A stretch of DNA of 64,000 nt from Pelosinus fermentans DSM 17108 (GTDB lineage Bacteria; Bacillota; Negativicutes; DSM-13327), in contig NZ_AKVN02000001.1 in assembly GCF_000271485.2 (NCBI RefSeq), positions 4,780,501 through 4,844,500 of the forward strand. Reading direction: 5' to 3'. The first letter of the stretch is position 1. Each line of letters opens with the position of its first letter. The notes beneath the pieces were generated by a model that was not told where the DNA came from, searched no databases, and worked only from the letters and a program-made list of their open reading frames with translations. This document shows positions 56,965 through 64,000 of this stretch, in pieces. Position numbers and translations under genes: made by a program.

Positions 56965-57291
56965 TTATAGACTTGGGATTCCACTAGAGATGGTATACGC
57001 TTCTTCAATGGAACTTATGAAAATTTTACCGTCACCATAAGCACCTTGCTCGCTGGTTTTTGCATATTTTAAGATCAACCGAACCATCTCTTCTTTATCT
57101 TCATCACGGATCGCCATCATTAGCAACGCTTTAGGAATTTCATCATAGATAATTCCTGATATTTTAATACCTTTTTGCTTGCCGCGACCGACTACATCCA
57201 CAACTGTTGCTGCATGGAAACCAGCTCTTGATAATTCTGCCAATACTTCATCCTTTTTCTCTGGTCTGATAATGGCTCTAATTAATAACAT
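56965..57291 (-). CDS. nifI1: nitrogenase regulator NifI1 (PII family)
   Basis: 108 residues, PII fold: MLLIRAIIRPEKKDEVLAEL, GRGKQKGIKI in the T-loop region and the C-terminal GAYGDGKIFISSIEEAYTI. It forms hetero-oligomers with NifI2, whose gene starts 19 bp downstream. It lies 39 bp after nifH. Confidence 0.93.
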   Translation of the reverse strand: MLLIRAIIRPEKKDEVLAELSRAGFHAATVVDVVGRGKQKGIKISGIIYDEIPKALLMMAIRDEDKEEMVRLILKYAKTSEQGAYGDGKIFISSIEEAYTISSGIPSL

Positions 57292-57330
57292 ATTGTTTCC
57301 TCCAATATATTTTTTTGTCTTTGAGGCTAA

Positions 57331-58215
<885 letters not shown>

Positions 58216-58230
58216 CTATTAACCATCTTT

Positions 58231-58283
58231 CCTAATCTTTATAGTTGAAAAGTGTATTTTTTTCACTTATAATAAAGATTAGG
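58231..58283. promoter_or_regulatory. 12-bp palindrome in the nifH leader, with overlapping promoters
   Basis: CCTAATCTTTAT (58231-58242) and ATAAAGATTAGG (58272-58283) are exact complements. The plus strand carries TTGAAA (58245-58250), 17 bases, TATAAT (58268-58273). The minus strand has a weaker promoter-like reading through the same bases (GTGAAA...TATAAA). An operator or an RNA hairpin in the nifH mRNA are both possible. Confidence 0.5.
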
Positions 58284-58372
58284 TACATCGAATAAGCCCT
58301 GGTGTCTGTTGGGGAATGTAAAGATTACCGCGCTTTATGGATACCGCAAATATCCATAAAGCATTTTTTATT
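58278..58372 (+). ncRNA. candidate antisense RNA opposite the nifH leader
   Basis: Downstream of the plus-strand TTGAAA-17-TATAAT promoter (58245-58273) the sequence runs about 90 bases to a perfect 12-bp stem (58332-58343 with 58351-58362). A T-rich tail ATTTTTTATTTT follows. Promoter plus terminator define a small transcript complementary to the nifH 5' leader. No coding potential seen. Confidence 0.4.
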
Positions 58373-58408
58373 TTGGGCAGCTGCGCATATACTATAGAAT
58401 CACCTCCT

Positions 58409-58454
58409 TAAAAAACACAGATGGGCTTATAAACGAAAGTGCGTTTATAAGCCC
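58409..58454 (-). terminator. leader terminator B upstream of nifH
   Basis: GGGCTTATAAACG (58423-58435) pairs with CGTTTATAAGCCC (58442-58454), a perfect 13-bp stem. Minus-strand TCTGTGTTTTTT follows. Confidence 0.65.
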
Positions 58455-58480
58455 CATTGCTCATGTACTTATTTTTTTCT

Positions 58481-58530
58481 GGTAAAAGGCAAAAAGCTCA
58501 CAAGGGTTTCTAAAAACCACTCGTAAGCTT
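58481..58530 (-). terminator. leader terminator A upstream of nifH
   Basis: Positions 58514-58530 pair with 58494-58509 (about 16 bp, one mismatch) around a four-base loop. Minus-strand GCTTTTTGCCTTTT follows. It lies about 25 bases from the predicted transcription start. Confidence 0.65.
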
Positions 58531-58558
58531 CATTGCTTCCTGCTATTAACTTGAGCTG

Positions 58559-58587
58559 AGTATAGCACATATTATTTAGCTGTGCAA
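58559..58587 (-). promoter_or_regulatory. sigma-A-type promoter reading into the nifH leader
   Basis: Minus strand TTGCAC (58587-58582), 17-base spacer, TATACT (58564-58559). Start near 58552, about 400 bases before the nifH ATG. Confidence 0.6.
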
Positions 58588-58645
58588 TACCCTTTTAAAA
58601 TAGTCGAAATATTAAATTTAAACCTTCCGCGTCCACTATACTAGG

Positions 58646-59593
58646 TTAAAAATAATACTGAAAAATCAACATATATACTGGAATTACCACAATGGACGCT
58701 ATCGTGGTTACCGTCGTCATGATCGCAGCATACTCTGCATCTCCCTGGTAGGATTTAGCCACAATAGAAGTCTGAGTCATAACCGGAAGCATGGCTTGAA
58801 TAATAAATACTTTCTTCATTAAGAGAGGAAGCGGCATTGCATAAGTAATTGCCATGACAATCAATGGTGAAATCACAAACCGTCCCAAAAGGATGGCAAT
58901 CATATCCTTGCTGACCTTTATATTACTCAGTTTTACACCATATATCGCAATGCCAATGAAAAGCATGGATAAAGGAGTTGTCATGCTCCCAAGATATTTA
59001 CAAGTATCGAGAATAAATTGAGGCAAACTGATATCACATAAGATAAGGGCCATAGCCAGCAAGAACCCTAAGAGAGGAGGAGAAAACACTTTTTTTATTA
59101 CCTCAATAGCAGAAACCTTATCTTTACCTGATGCACCATCGTTGCGAATGCCGCTTGCTCCAATAGTCCAAAATAAAGAAGTATTAGCAATATAATATAG
59201 CAAAACATAAGGAACACTTTGTTCGCCAAACAACGCCAAATTCACTGGCAGACCAATAAAAATAGTATTTGAAACAAAGAACATGGATCTGAATGTTCCC
59301 TGCCGGTTAGACTTTACTCGCAAAAGCTTAGACACTGCATATCCAACTGCATAACAGACCAACATGGAAGAATAAGGTACAATTAACCCAGTCGCCAAAT
59401 GCAGCAGCCCGTCCTTATTAAAAGTATTCATCAAATTCCATATCATATAAGTAGGCAATGCTACATTGGTAATGATACGGGAAAATAATTGAGAAGCCTC
59501 TTCATTAAACCATCCTTTACCTGTAAGAACATATCCTGTAATAATCATTAAAACAATGCTAAAGATACTTTCAATTGTGTGAAAAATAATCAT
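58646..59593 (-). CDS. AEC-family transporter
   Basis: 315 residues with about ten membrane helices in two inverted five-helix halves (auxin efflux carrier/malonate permease fold). Typical features are IITNVALPTYMIWNL and the second-half MLPVMTQTSIVAKSYQGD. Members transport malonate, malate or other organic acids. Substrate unproven. ATG follows TTAGGAG. No terminator is obvious before the nifH leader promoter. Confidence 0.88.
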   Translation of the reverse strand: MIIFHTIESIFSIVLMIITGYVLTGKGWFNEEASQLFSRIITNVALPTYMIWNLMNTFNKDGLLHLATGLIVPYSSMLVCYAVGYAVSKLLRVKSNRQGTFRSMFFVSNTIFIGLPVNLALFGEQSVPYVLLYYIANTSLFWTIGASGIRNDGASGKDKVSAIEVIKKVFSPPLLGFLLAMALILCDISLPQFILDTCKYLGSMTTPLSMLFIGIAIYGVKLSNIKVSKDMIAILLGRFVISPLIVMAITYAMPLPLLMKKVFIIQAMLPVMTQTSIVAKSYQGDAEYAAIMTTVTTIASIVVIPVYMLIFQYYF

Positions 59594-59666
59594 AAACTAT
59601 AAACTCCTAACCACCCTTGAAATACACCATAAGAAAAGCGCTGCGCGTTCTTTAAAAATTAAACCT

Positions 59667-59748
59667 TTTTAACCGCGATGACGCAGAGAATACGCATTTC
59701 TCTGTGTTCTCTGTGTTCTCTGCGGATCTCTGTGCCCTCTGCGTTTAA
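59667..59748. repeat. dispersed palindromic repeat, copy 8
   Basis: TTTTAACCGCGATGACGCAG (59667 on) with a right arm CTCTGCGTTTAA ending near 59748. The centre consists of TCTGTGTTCTCTGTGTTC direct repeats. Confidence 0.8.
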
Positions 59749-59778
59749 CGTTCTCTTTACTTTCTAGAATTAAGCGCC

Positions 59779-60225
59779 TTATGCTAAAGCTGCTAACGCC
59801 GCTTTTACTATGGCCTCTGCTTCTGAAGAATGACCAATTGAGGCAGCAATATCTCTACCGTCTTTTACAAAACTGCCGTAATATCGATTCTGCTCCTGCT
59901 CGAGTTTCTTTTCAGAAATATATGTATATCCCAAACCCTTCATATGCTCTACTACCTGCTGGGCAGCGTCTATTTCAGTAGAATAGTTCGGAACAGCTTC
60001 ATCAAAATTCTCTCGCAATTTCAAACTCACCATTTCGCTTTCTTTTACTAACGGGACATATACGCCACCAGATTGTTCCACATCAGCTGTTGTCCCTAAC
60101 CATTTCACAGCAAGTTCTGCACTAAATTGCAGCAGGTGTTTTAACCAGATAAAACCCATCACCTTTACTGCTACTTCAATATCCAAATCCCTTCCTGGCT
60201 TCATGCCAATACCATTATCCTTCAT
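59779..60225 (-). CDS. phage ABA-sandwich-domain-like protein
   Basis: 148 residues. The order of motifs (DIEVAVKVMGF..., VPLVKESEMVSLKLRENFDE, VPNYSTEIDAAQQVVEHMKG, SIGHSSEAEAIVKAALAAL) resembles the ABA-sandwich domain of small phage-derived proteins (BC1872-like). ATG follows GGAGGAA. It is 13 bp after the RNase H gene, with no other phage genes nearby. Function unknown. Confidence 0.65.
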   Translation of the reverse strand: MKDNGIGMKPGRDLDIEVAVKVMGFIWLKHLLQFSAELAVKWLGTTADVEQSGGVYVPLVKESEMVSLKLRENFDEAVPNYSTEIDAAQQVVEHMKGLGYTYISEKKLEQEQNRYYGSFVKDGRDIAASIGHSSEAEAIVKAALAALA

Positions 60226-60238
60226 TGTAATTCCTCCA

Positions 60239-60862
60239 TTATATTAATTGTAGCGCAGCCTTTGCTAGTTGGTCCGCCTGTTCATTATATTTGTCACCGG
60301 AATGAGCTTTTACCTTTACGAATACAACCTCCAACTGCTTTGCGACCTGATCATAATATTGTTTATATTTCTTAGTTCCTTCCTGCTTGGCCTCCCATGC
60401 ATTGGTACACCATTTTTCGATTCCTTCGTAATCATGATAAATAACAACGGTGCGCACCCCTTGCTCTAACGCATAAGTCATAGCAATTTTGGCACCCATG
60501 GTTTCTCCCGCTACATTGCGCATACCAGCAAGTTCCGGATCATTGTCTTTCTGACTAAACGTAATCTCTGCTCCTTTCCACAATATTACGACCCCAGCAG
60601 AATATTCTTTGGTTGCAGTATTGTAACTGCCGTCAACATAGGCAAGCATCATATCATCAGGAGGCTGCTCGATCACCAAGGGCGGCACTGTGACCTTTAC
60701 TCCTCCTGCTACATATGCTCTTGCCTCTTCCTCTGTTTTAAAACTCTTATATTCAGCTCCCGAATACCCTTTGATTTGTTCCTGGCACTGAGGCCAGGAA
60801 TAAAATAAACCAACTTTGCGTCCTTTCCTGACAGCATATACTTTTTTTTGTTTATCTGACAT
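60239..60862 (-). CDS. RNase HI with N-terminal viroplasmin-like domain
   Basis: 207 residues. The N-terminal hybrid-binding (caulimovirus viroplasmin) domain (5-50) includes YAVRKGRKVGLFYSWPQC. The RNase H catalytic residues are Asp77 (YVDGSYN), Glu120 (AGETMGA), Asp144 (YHDYEG) and Asp197 (NEQADQLA), with His187. It cleaves RNA in RNA/DNA hybrids. ATG follows AGAGAGGAT. Confidence 0.93.
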   Translation of the reverse strand: MSDKQKKVYAVRKGRKVGLFYSWPQCQEQIKGYSGAEYKSFKTEEEARAYVAGGVKVTVPPLVIEQPPDDMMLAYVDGSYNTATKEYSAGVVILWKGAEITFSQKDNDPELAGMRNVAGETMGAKIAMTYALEQGVRTVVIYHDYEGIEKWCTNAWEAKQEGTKKYKQYYDQVAKQLEVVFVKVKAHSGDKYNEQADQLAKAALQLI

Positions 60863-61031
60863 ATCCTCTCTTTAACCATCCTTACATTTTTATTAACAAA
60901 AAATATCACCTTGGCCAGCAATCTTGTCCCAAAACACACTACAGTGCCGCCAGAGCTATAAACTCATTCATTATCTTTCTATTTTATGCCTTTCTATTTA
61001 GAAAAAGCAAGCAATAATCACAAAATAGATT

Positions 61032-61077
61032 GTGCCCAGATACTATATAACAACATTGTTATATAGTATCTGGGCAC
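61032..61077. terminator. 22-bp stem between RNase H and unknown gene
   Basis: Positions 61032-61053 and 61056-61077 are exactly complementary. It lies 32 bp after the minus-strand gene ending at 61109. T-runs are weak; it probably still terminates. Confidence 0.65.
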
Positions 61078-61108
61078 TCTATTATGAATAACTATCCCAA
61101 GCATTCTC

Positions 61109-61609
61109 TTACTCAGTACGAGTAGAGCACATGGGAGCAGTTAGCTGGGTGAATACATTCAGATTGGGCTGCCCTAAGCTGATTCCATTCGTTAGGCGAT
61201 TGGAATGAAACGAAATGATGACACTTGTAATCTTTGCCAAGCCGCTAGGTGTTGGAATCCCTCGCAGAGGATTATAATCCAGTGGAGCAACATAATAACT
61301 CAGCGTTCCATTACTATTTACAATTAAGCGATTGGGATCAAAACCATCGGAAGTATACACCACTCCTAAAGGAGCCGCAGGCCAGACACCTCGATCCGTA
61401 ACAAAGAACACCGTATATACGCCAAGGGGGATTAAACCTTGGGCCGCTATTTGAATATGCCCTTCATTTCCTCTGCCACAAATTTCACCTGTAGCGGTGG
61501 CCTGCAGCCAAAATGACAAAGCAATCGCAGGCGGTCGATTGGCTGACAATGTTTCAAATATGAGATCACAGCAGCCATCGCAATATTTTGATTTTCTATC
61601 CTCTTCCAC
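61109..61609 (-). CDS. hypothetical protein with Cys-rich N-terminus, 166 aa
   Basis: GTG 61609 follows AAGGAGGGA. The N-terminal 15 residues hold three close cysteines (YCDGCCDLI) and two more Cys occur later (EICGRG, PMCSTRTE). The body is beta-rich, without signal peptide or membrane segment (GVYTVFFVTDRGVWPAAPLG, LSYYVAPLDYNPLRG). I do not recognise a family. A 20-bp palindrome lies just upstream. A surface or spore-associated protein is possible but unproven. Confidence 0.6.
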   Translation of the reverse strand: MEEDRKSKYCDGCCDLIFETLSANRPPAIALSFWLQATATGEICGRGNEGHIQIAAQGLIPLGVYTVFFVTDRGVWPAAPLGVVYTSDGFDPNRLIVNSNGTLSYYVAPLDYNPLRGIPTPSGLAKITSVIISFHSNRLTNGISLGQPNLNVFTQLTAPMCSTRTE

Positions 61610-61638
61610 ACTATCCCTCCTTATGAAAATACTATATA

Positions 61639-61658
61639 AAGTTTAATCGATTAAACTT
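61639..61658. promoter_or_regulatory. 20-bp perfect palindrome upstream of the 61609 gene
   Basis: AAGTTTAATCGATTAAACTT is fully self-complementary and lies 30 bp before the GTG start. Likely an operator. Confidence 0.5.
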
Positions 61659-61743
61659 CTTCCTTTTATATCTTTTATATATGGTATGCCTCCAATAGAG
61701 GAAATGTGAAAAAAGCAGAATTATTTTTATACATCCTTAATTG

Positions 61744-61777
61744 AAAAAAGACCATGCTATCAATGCATGATCTTTTT
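61744..61777 (-). terminator. terminator of the binding-protein gene
   Basis: AAAAAGATCATGC...GCATGGTCTTTTTT on the minus strand, a near-perfect stem with T6. Confidence 0.8.
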
Positions 61778-61831
61778 CCAGTTCTTAGACAATCTTAAAT
61801 TACGATGGTGAAATTATAATAAATTGATTTA

Positions 61832-62998
61832 CTAAGGTTTAACAGTTGCTTTAAACACTTGTTTGCCATCTTTCATTTCAATAATTACAACACTTTTTAC
61901 TGCATCATGAGTAGCATTTAATGTTGTGCTCCCTGTTATTGCTGGATAGTCTTTTGTCCCAGCCAAGGCTTCACGAATTTTTTCTGGATCAAGGCTATTG
62001 GCGCGTTTAATGGCATCAATAATGATATTTGCCGCATCATAGCCTAGTACAGCCATCGCATCCGGCACTTGGCCATATTGTTTTTTATATGCTTCTACAA
62101 AAGCTTGCGAAGTAGCACTGGTATCATCCACCGAATAATGGTTGGTAAAATAGGTATTATTTAGTGCTGCGCTAGTTCCAACCTCCACTAGTTTTGGTGA
62201 GTCCCAGCCGTCTCCCCCTAGTATTGGCACCGTAATACCAATTTCTCGGGCTTGCTTCACAATTTTTCCTACTTCTTCATAATAGCCGGGAATATAAATA
62301 ATTTCAGCATTTATCGCTTTTATTTTGGTTAAGATGGTCTTGAAATCCTGATCTTTCTGCAAATACGCTTCTTCCGCTAAAATACTCCCGCCGCCTTTTA
62401 TATAGGCCTCTTTGAAGAAGGTAGATAATCCTTTGCTATAATCACTGCTGTTATCTACTAATATGACAGCCTTATTCAAATGCAGCGTGTTCAACGCAAA
62501 ATTGGCACCCACTGTGCCTTGAAAGGGATCGATAAAACACACGCGGAAAGTATAATTTTTAACTTTACCACTTGCTTCATCCACTGTTACCTTAGGGTTT
62601 GTCGCACCTACAGCAACAAAGGGAACTTTAGTCGCCTCTGCCACACTAGAGGTGGCAATTGCGTTAGAGCTCGCAAAAATACCCGTTACTGCTACAACTT
62701 TATCCTGAGATGCAAGCTTGGTCATCGCGTTGGCTGACTCAGAAGGTTCACTTTTATTATCAGCAATCACAGCCTGAATTTGCTTTCCAAGAATACCGCC
62801 TTTCTCATTGGCCTCTTTAATTGCCATTTTGGCACCATTGGCAGATGAGGTACCCATGGTAGCATTACCGCCAGTCATTTCATTCAAAACACCAATTTTA
62901 ATATCCTTGGAAGCAGAATCACCACAACCTGTCAACATTCCTGCTAATACTAAAACCACTAGAGATACCACCACAAGTTTAAAACCCGATTTTCTCAT
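61832..62998 (-). CDS. LivK-like ABC substrate-binding lipoprotein
   Basis: 388 residues from ATG 62998 after GGGAG. The frame extends to 63034 without a site. The lipoprotein signal ends at LTGC with Cys25. The mature protein has the type I periplasmic-binding fold of branched-chain amino-acid receptors (IGVLNEMTGGNATMGTSSAN, GVTGIFASSNAIATSS, ILGGDGWDSPKLVE). No permease or ATPase genes lie in this window. Control by a tandem glycine riboswitch suggests a small amino acid such as glycine, although the fold group usually binds Leu/Ile/Val. Confidence 0.9.
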   Translation of the reverse strand: MRKSGFKLVVVSLVVLVLAGMLTGCGDSASKDIKIGVLNEMTGGNATMGTSSANGAKMAIKEANEKGGILGKQIQAVIADNKSEPSESANAMTKLASQDKVVAVTGIFASSNAIATSSVAEATKVPFVAVGATNPKVTVDEASGKVKNYTFRVCFIDPFQGTVGANFALNTLHLNKAVILVDNSSDYSKGLSTFFKEAYIKGGGSILAEEAYLQKDQDFKTILTKIKAINAEIIYIPGYYEEVGKIVKQAREIGITVPILGGDGWDSPKLVEVGTSAALNNTYFTNHYSVDDTSATSQAFVEAYKKQYGQVPDAMAVLGYDAANIIIDAIKRANSLDPEKIREALAGTKDYPAITGSTTLNATHDAVKSVVIIEMKDGKQVFKATVKP

Positions 62999-63101
62999 AT
63001 CATCGTCTCCCTTTTTAATCATGTAACTGCACAAAATACACCTTTAATGCACTCTGGATGCTTCCTACGGCAAAGACACGTCAGACTAGGTGAGAGTGAT
63101 T

Positions 63102-63175
63102 CTTTTGCTGCTTATTTATCAATGAAAAAATAAGCAGCAAAAAACAAAGAGTCAAATCACTAAGTGATTTGACTC
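63102..63175 (-). terminator. riboswitch expression-platform hairpins
   Basis: GAGTCAAATCAC (63149-63160) pairs with GTGATTTGACTC (63164-63175), followed on the minus strand by TTTGTTTTTT, an intrinsic terminator. A second stem (TTTTGCTGCTTATTT type, 63102-63140) follows immediately. Confidence 0.75.
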
Positions 63176-63257
63176 TGGATAAACAAATGAATACGCTAAA
63201 AGCGTTTTCAGCATCACAATATAAAGAGATCTAAATCATCCCCGTATATTACGAATT

Positions 63258-63426
63258 TGTCTCTGTCCTTTTGCCTGAGAGATTTGTCAGCAATATAATT
63301 GCTGTGTTTCACCTTCGGCGCCCTGTATAAGAGTCTCTCCAGAGTCCCGTCCATTTACGGTTCTACTCGGTGGTCCGAGTGCCTGAGAGTTTTACTCCTT
63401 CGGCGGGCTATTAAGCCACTCTCCCG
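63258..63426 (-). promoter_or_regulatory. tandem glycine riboswitch
   Basis: Two gcvT-type aptamers on the minus strand. The first, about 63426-63370, has GCGGGAGAGTG, GCCGAAGGAGTAAAACTCTC and AGGCA. The second, about 63350-63258, has GGACTCTGGAGAGAC, GCCGAAGGTGAAAC and AATCTCTCAGGCAAAAGGAC. The short linker between them is normal for the cooperative form. The downstream terminator at 63149-63175 is the switch, so glycine should turn the binding-protein gene on. Confidence 0.92.
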
Positions 63427-63582
63427 CAAACTTCATCCGGAAAACATATGTAGTTGTAGCAAGTACATTTGCTGTAAGTATTATTATAAAACAACACATC
63501 AAATAATTCAATAGTAAATAAGTAAGTTTTTTCAGCATCTTTGTCTTTTTATTCTATTCTGGCTGAACATATAAAACAAAAT

Positions 63583-63768
63583 CGAACCACACCAGGAGCA
63601 GAGAACACAGAAATAGACGGGAGAAATAAAACATTTTTGAAACGCGAAGATGCGAAGAGAAAGAAGAACACGAAGTAAAGATGCCGAACCGCAGAGGCAC
63701 AGAGGACACAGAGAAAAGATAGATAAGGTTAAAAATCCCCCTCAGCGTCCTCTGCGTCTCTGCGGTTA
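63583..63768. repeat. dispersed palindromic repeat cluster, copies 9a-c
   Basis: Two isolated left arms, GAACCACACCAGGAGCAGAG (63583) and TGAAACGCGAAGATGCGAAG (63638), precede a full copy. The full copy runs from GAACCGCAGAGGCACAGAGG at 63686 to CTGCGTCTCTGCGGTT at 63768. Confidence 0.8.
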
Positions 63769-63788
63769 AATCGTTCTTCCCGTCCTTT

Positions 63789-63816
63789 GTCAATTGCGAG
63801 CGTCAGCGAAGCAATC
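63789..63816. repeat. half copy of the CATTGCGAGCG element
   Basis: GTCAATTGCGAGCGTCAGCG...GCAATC matches the left arm of the 41681 palindrome. It abuts the stop codon of the GarR-like gene. Confidence 0.65.
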
Positions 63817-64000
63817 CTAGCGTTTTACTTCAACTTTAGCCATCTTTTCGTAATATTTTACTAAACTGCTATGATCCCCATCGCCCATGCCATCTACTTT
63901 AAGAGCCTGCATCATTTCCATAACCGCTGCAGTCAGAGGCAGCGGAACACCCATATCATGGGATGTTTCCAATACGTTCGCTAAATCTTTAATATGAAGG
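63817..64000 (-). CDS. garR: 2-hydroxy-3-oxopropionate reductase, C-terminal part (cut by window edge)
   Basis: The minus strand from the right edge to TAG at 63819-63817 reads 60 residues. It contains HIKDLANVLETSHDMGVPLP, TAAVMEMMQALKVDGMGDGD and a final SLVKYYEKMAKVEVKR. This is the helical C-terminal domain of the beta-hydroxyacid dehydrogenase family and fits tartronate semialdehyde reductase best. 3-hydroxyisobutyrate dehydrogenase is the alternative. The N-terminal Rossmann domain lies outside the window. Confidence 0.8.
   Translation of the reverse strand, partial: LHIKDLANVLETSHDMGVPLPLTAAVMEMMQALKVDGMGDGDHSSLVKYYEKMAKVEVKR

Noticed and set aside
63554-63793. A 79-codon minus-strand frame (LFSVSSVPLRFG...).
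   Set aside because: It is a translation of the dispersed repeats. The same LCVLCASVV-type peptides appear from the copy at 36137-36331.

Overview
The window looks like chromosomal DNA of a spore-forming, nitrogen-fixing anaerobe of the Firmicutes, most likely a Sporomusaceae/Negativicutes member close to Pelosinus or Sporomusa. Clues are the A+T-rich sequence with strong AGGAGG ribosome sites, a yycJ-htrA-rlmH block, CotF-like coat proteins, a BclA-like collagen protein, a long FtsA-like ATPase, LL-diaminopimelate aminotransferase, and a nif cluster of the Clostridium pasteurianum type. Species naming is inference. No rRNA, tRNA, CRISPR array or intact transposase was seen.

Layout. 0-2.6 kb: REP-like palindromes, a LysR regulator overlapped by a 59-codon membrane protein, and an IS110 remnant. 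2.6-5.5 kb: a 940-residue collagen-repeat surface protein. 5.7-7.5 kb: a small unknown gene, a gene-free stretch with three candidate small-RNA units, and a frameshifted methyltransferase. 7.6-30 kb: housekeeping genes (rlmH, htrA, yycJ, a PAS kinase, phosphohexomutase, deoC, a Fur/PerR regulator, coat proteins, a LytS/LytT pair, HD-GYP, tex, a MocR/EamA pair, EAL-HDOD, fatty acid kinase fakA plus DegV/FakB). 30-42 kb: an FtsA-like protein, hcp with an FNR/HcpR-type site, a CRP/FNR regulator cotranscribed with a degenerate M20 peptidase, a metallophosphoesterase, htpX behind a yybP-ykoY (Mn2+) riboswitch, lrgAB and dapL. 42-46 kb: a FlxA-like protein, a TPR glycosyltransferase, yhaM, a TRIC-like channel and tag.

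46-58 kb holds the nif cluster, all on the minus strand: nifH-nifI1-nifI2-nifD-nifK-nifE-nifN-nifB-2Fe2S ferredoxin-anfO-like-nifV(omega)-nifV(alpha). It encodes the Fe protein, its PII-type switch-off regulators, the MoFe protein, the cofactor scaffold, the NifB radical SAM enzyme with a NifX-like tail, an electron carrier, and a two-subunit homocitrate synthase. The 490-bp region before nifH carries a promoter followed by two tandem intrinsic terminators, plus an opposing promoter and terminator that could make an antisense RNA.

58-64 kb: an AEC transporter, a phage-ABA-sandwich protein beside an RNase H, an unknown protein, a LivK-like binding protein behind a tandem glycine riboswitch, and the 3' end of a GarR-like reductase at the right edge. 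About ten copies of a palindromic intergenic repeat built from GCGAAGACGCGAAG or CAGAGGCACAGAGG units lie between genes from 20 kb rightward, one of them inside the nif cluster.
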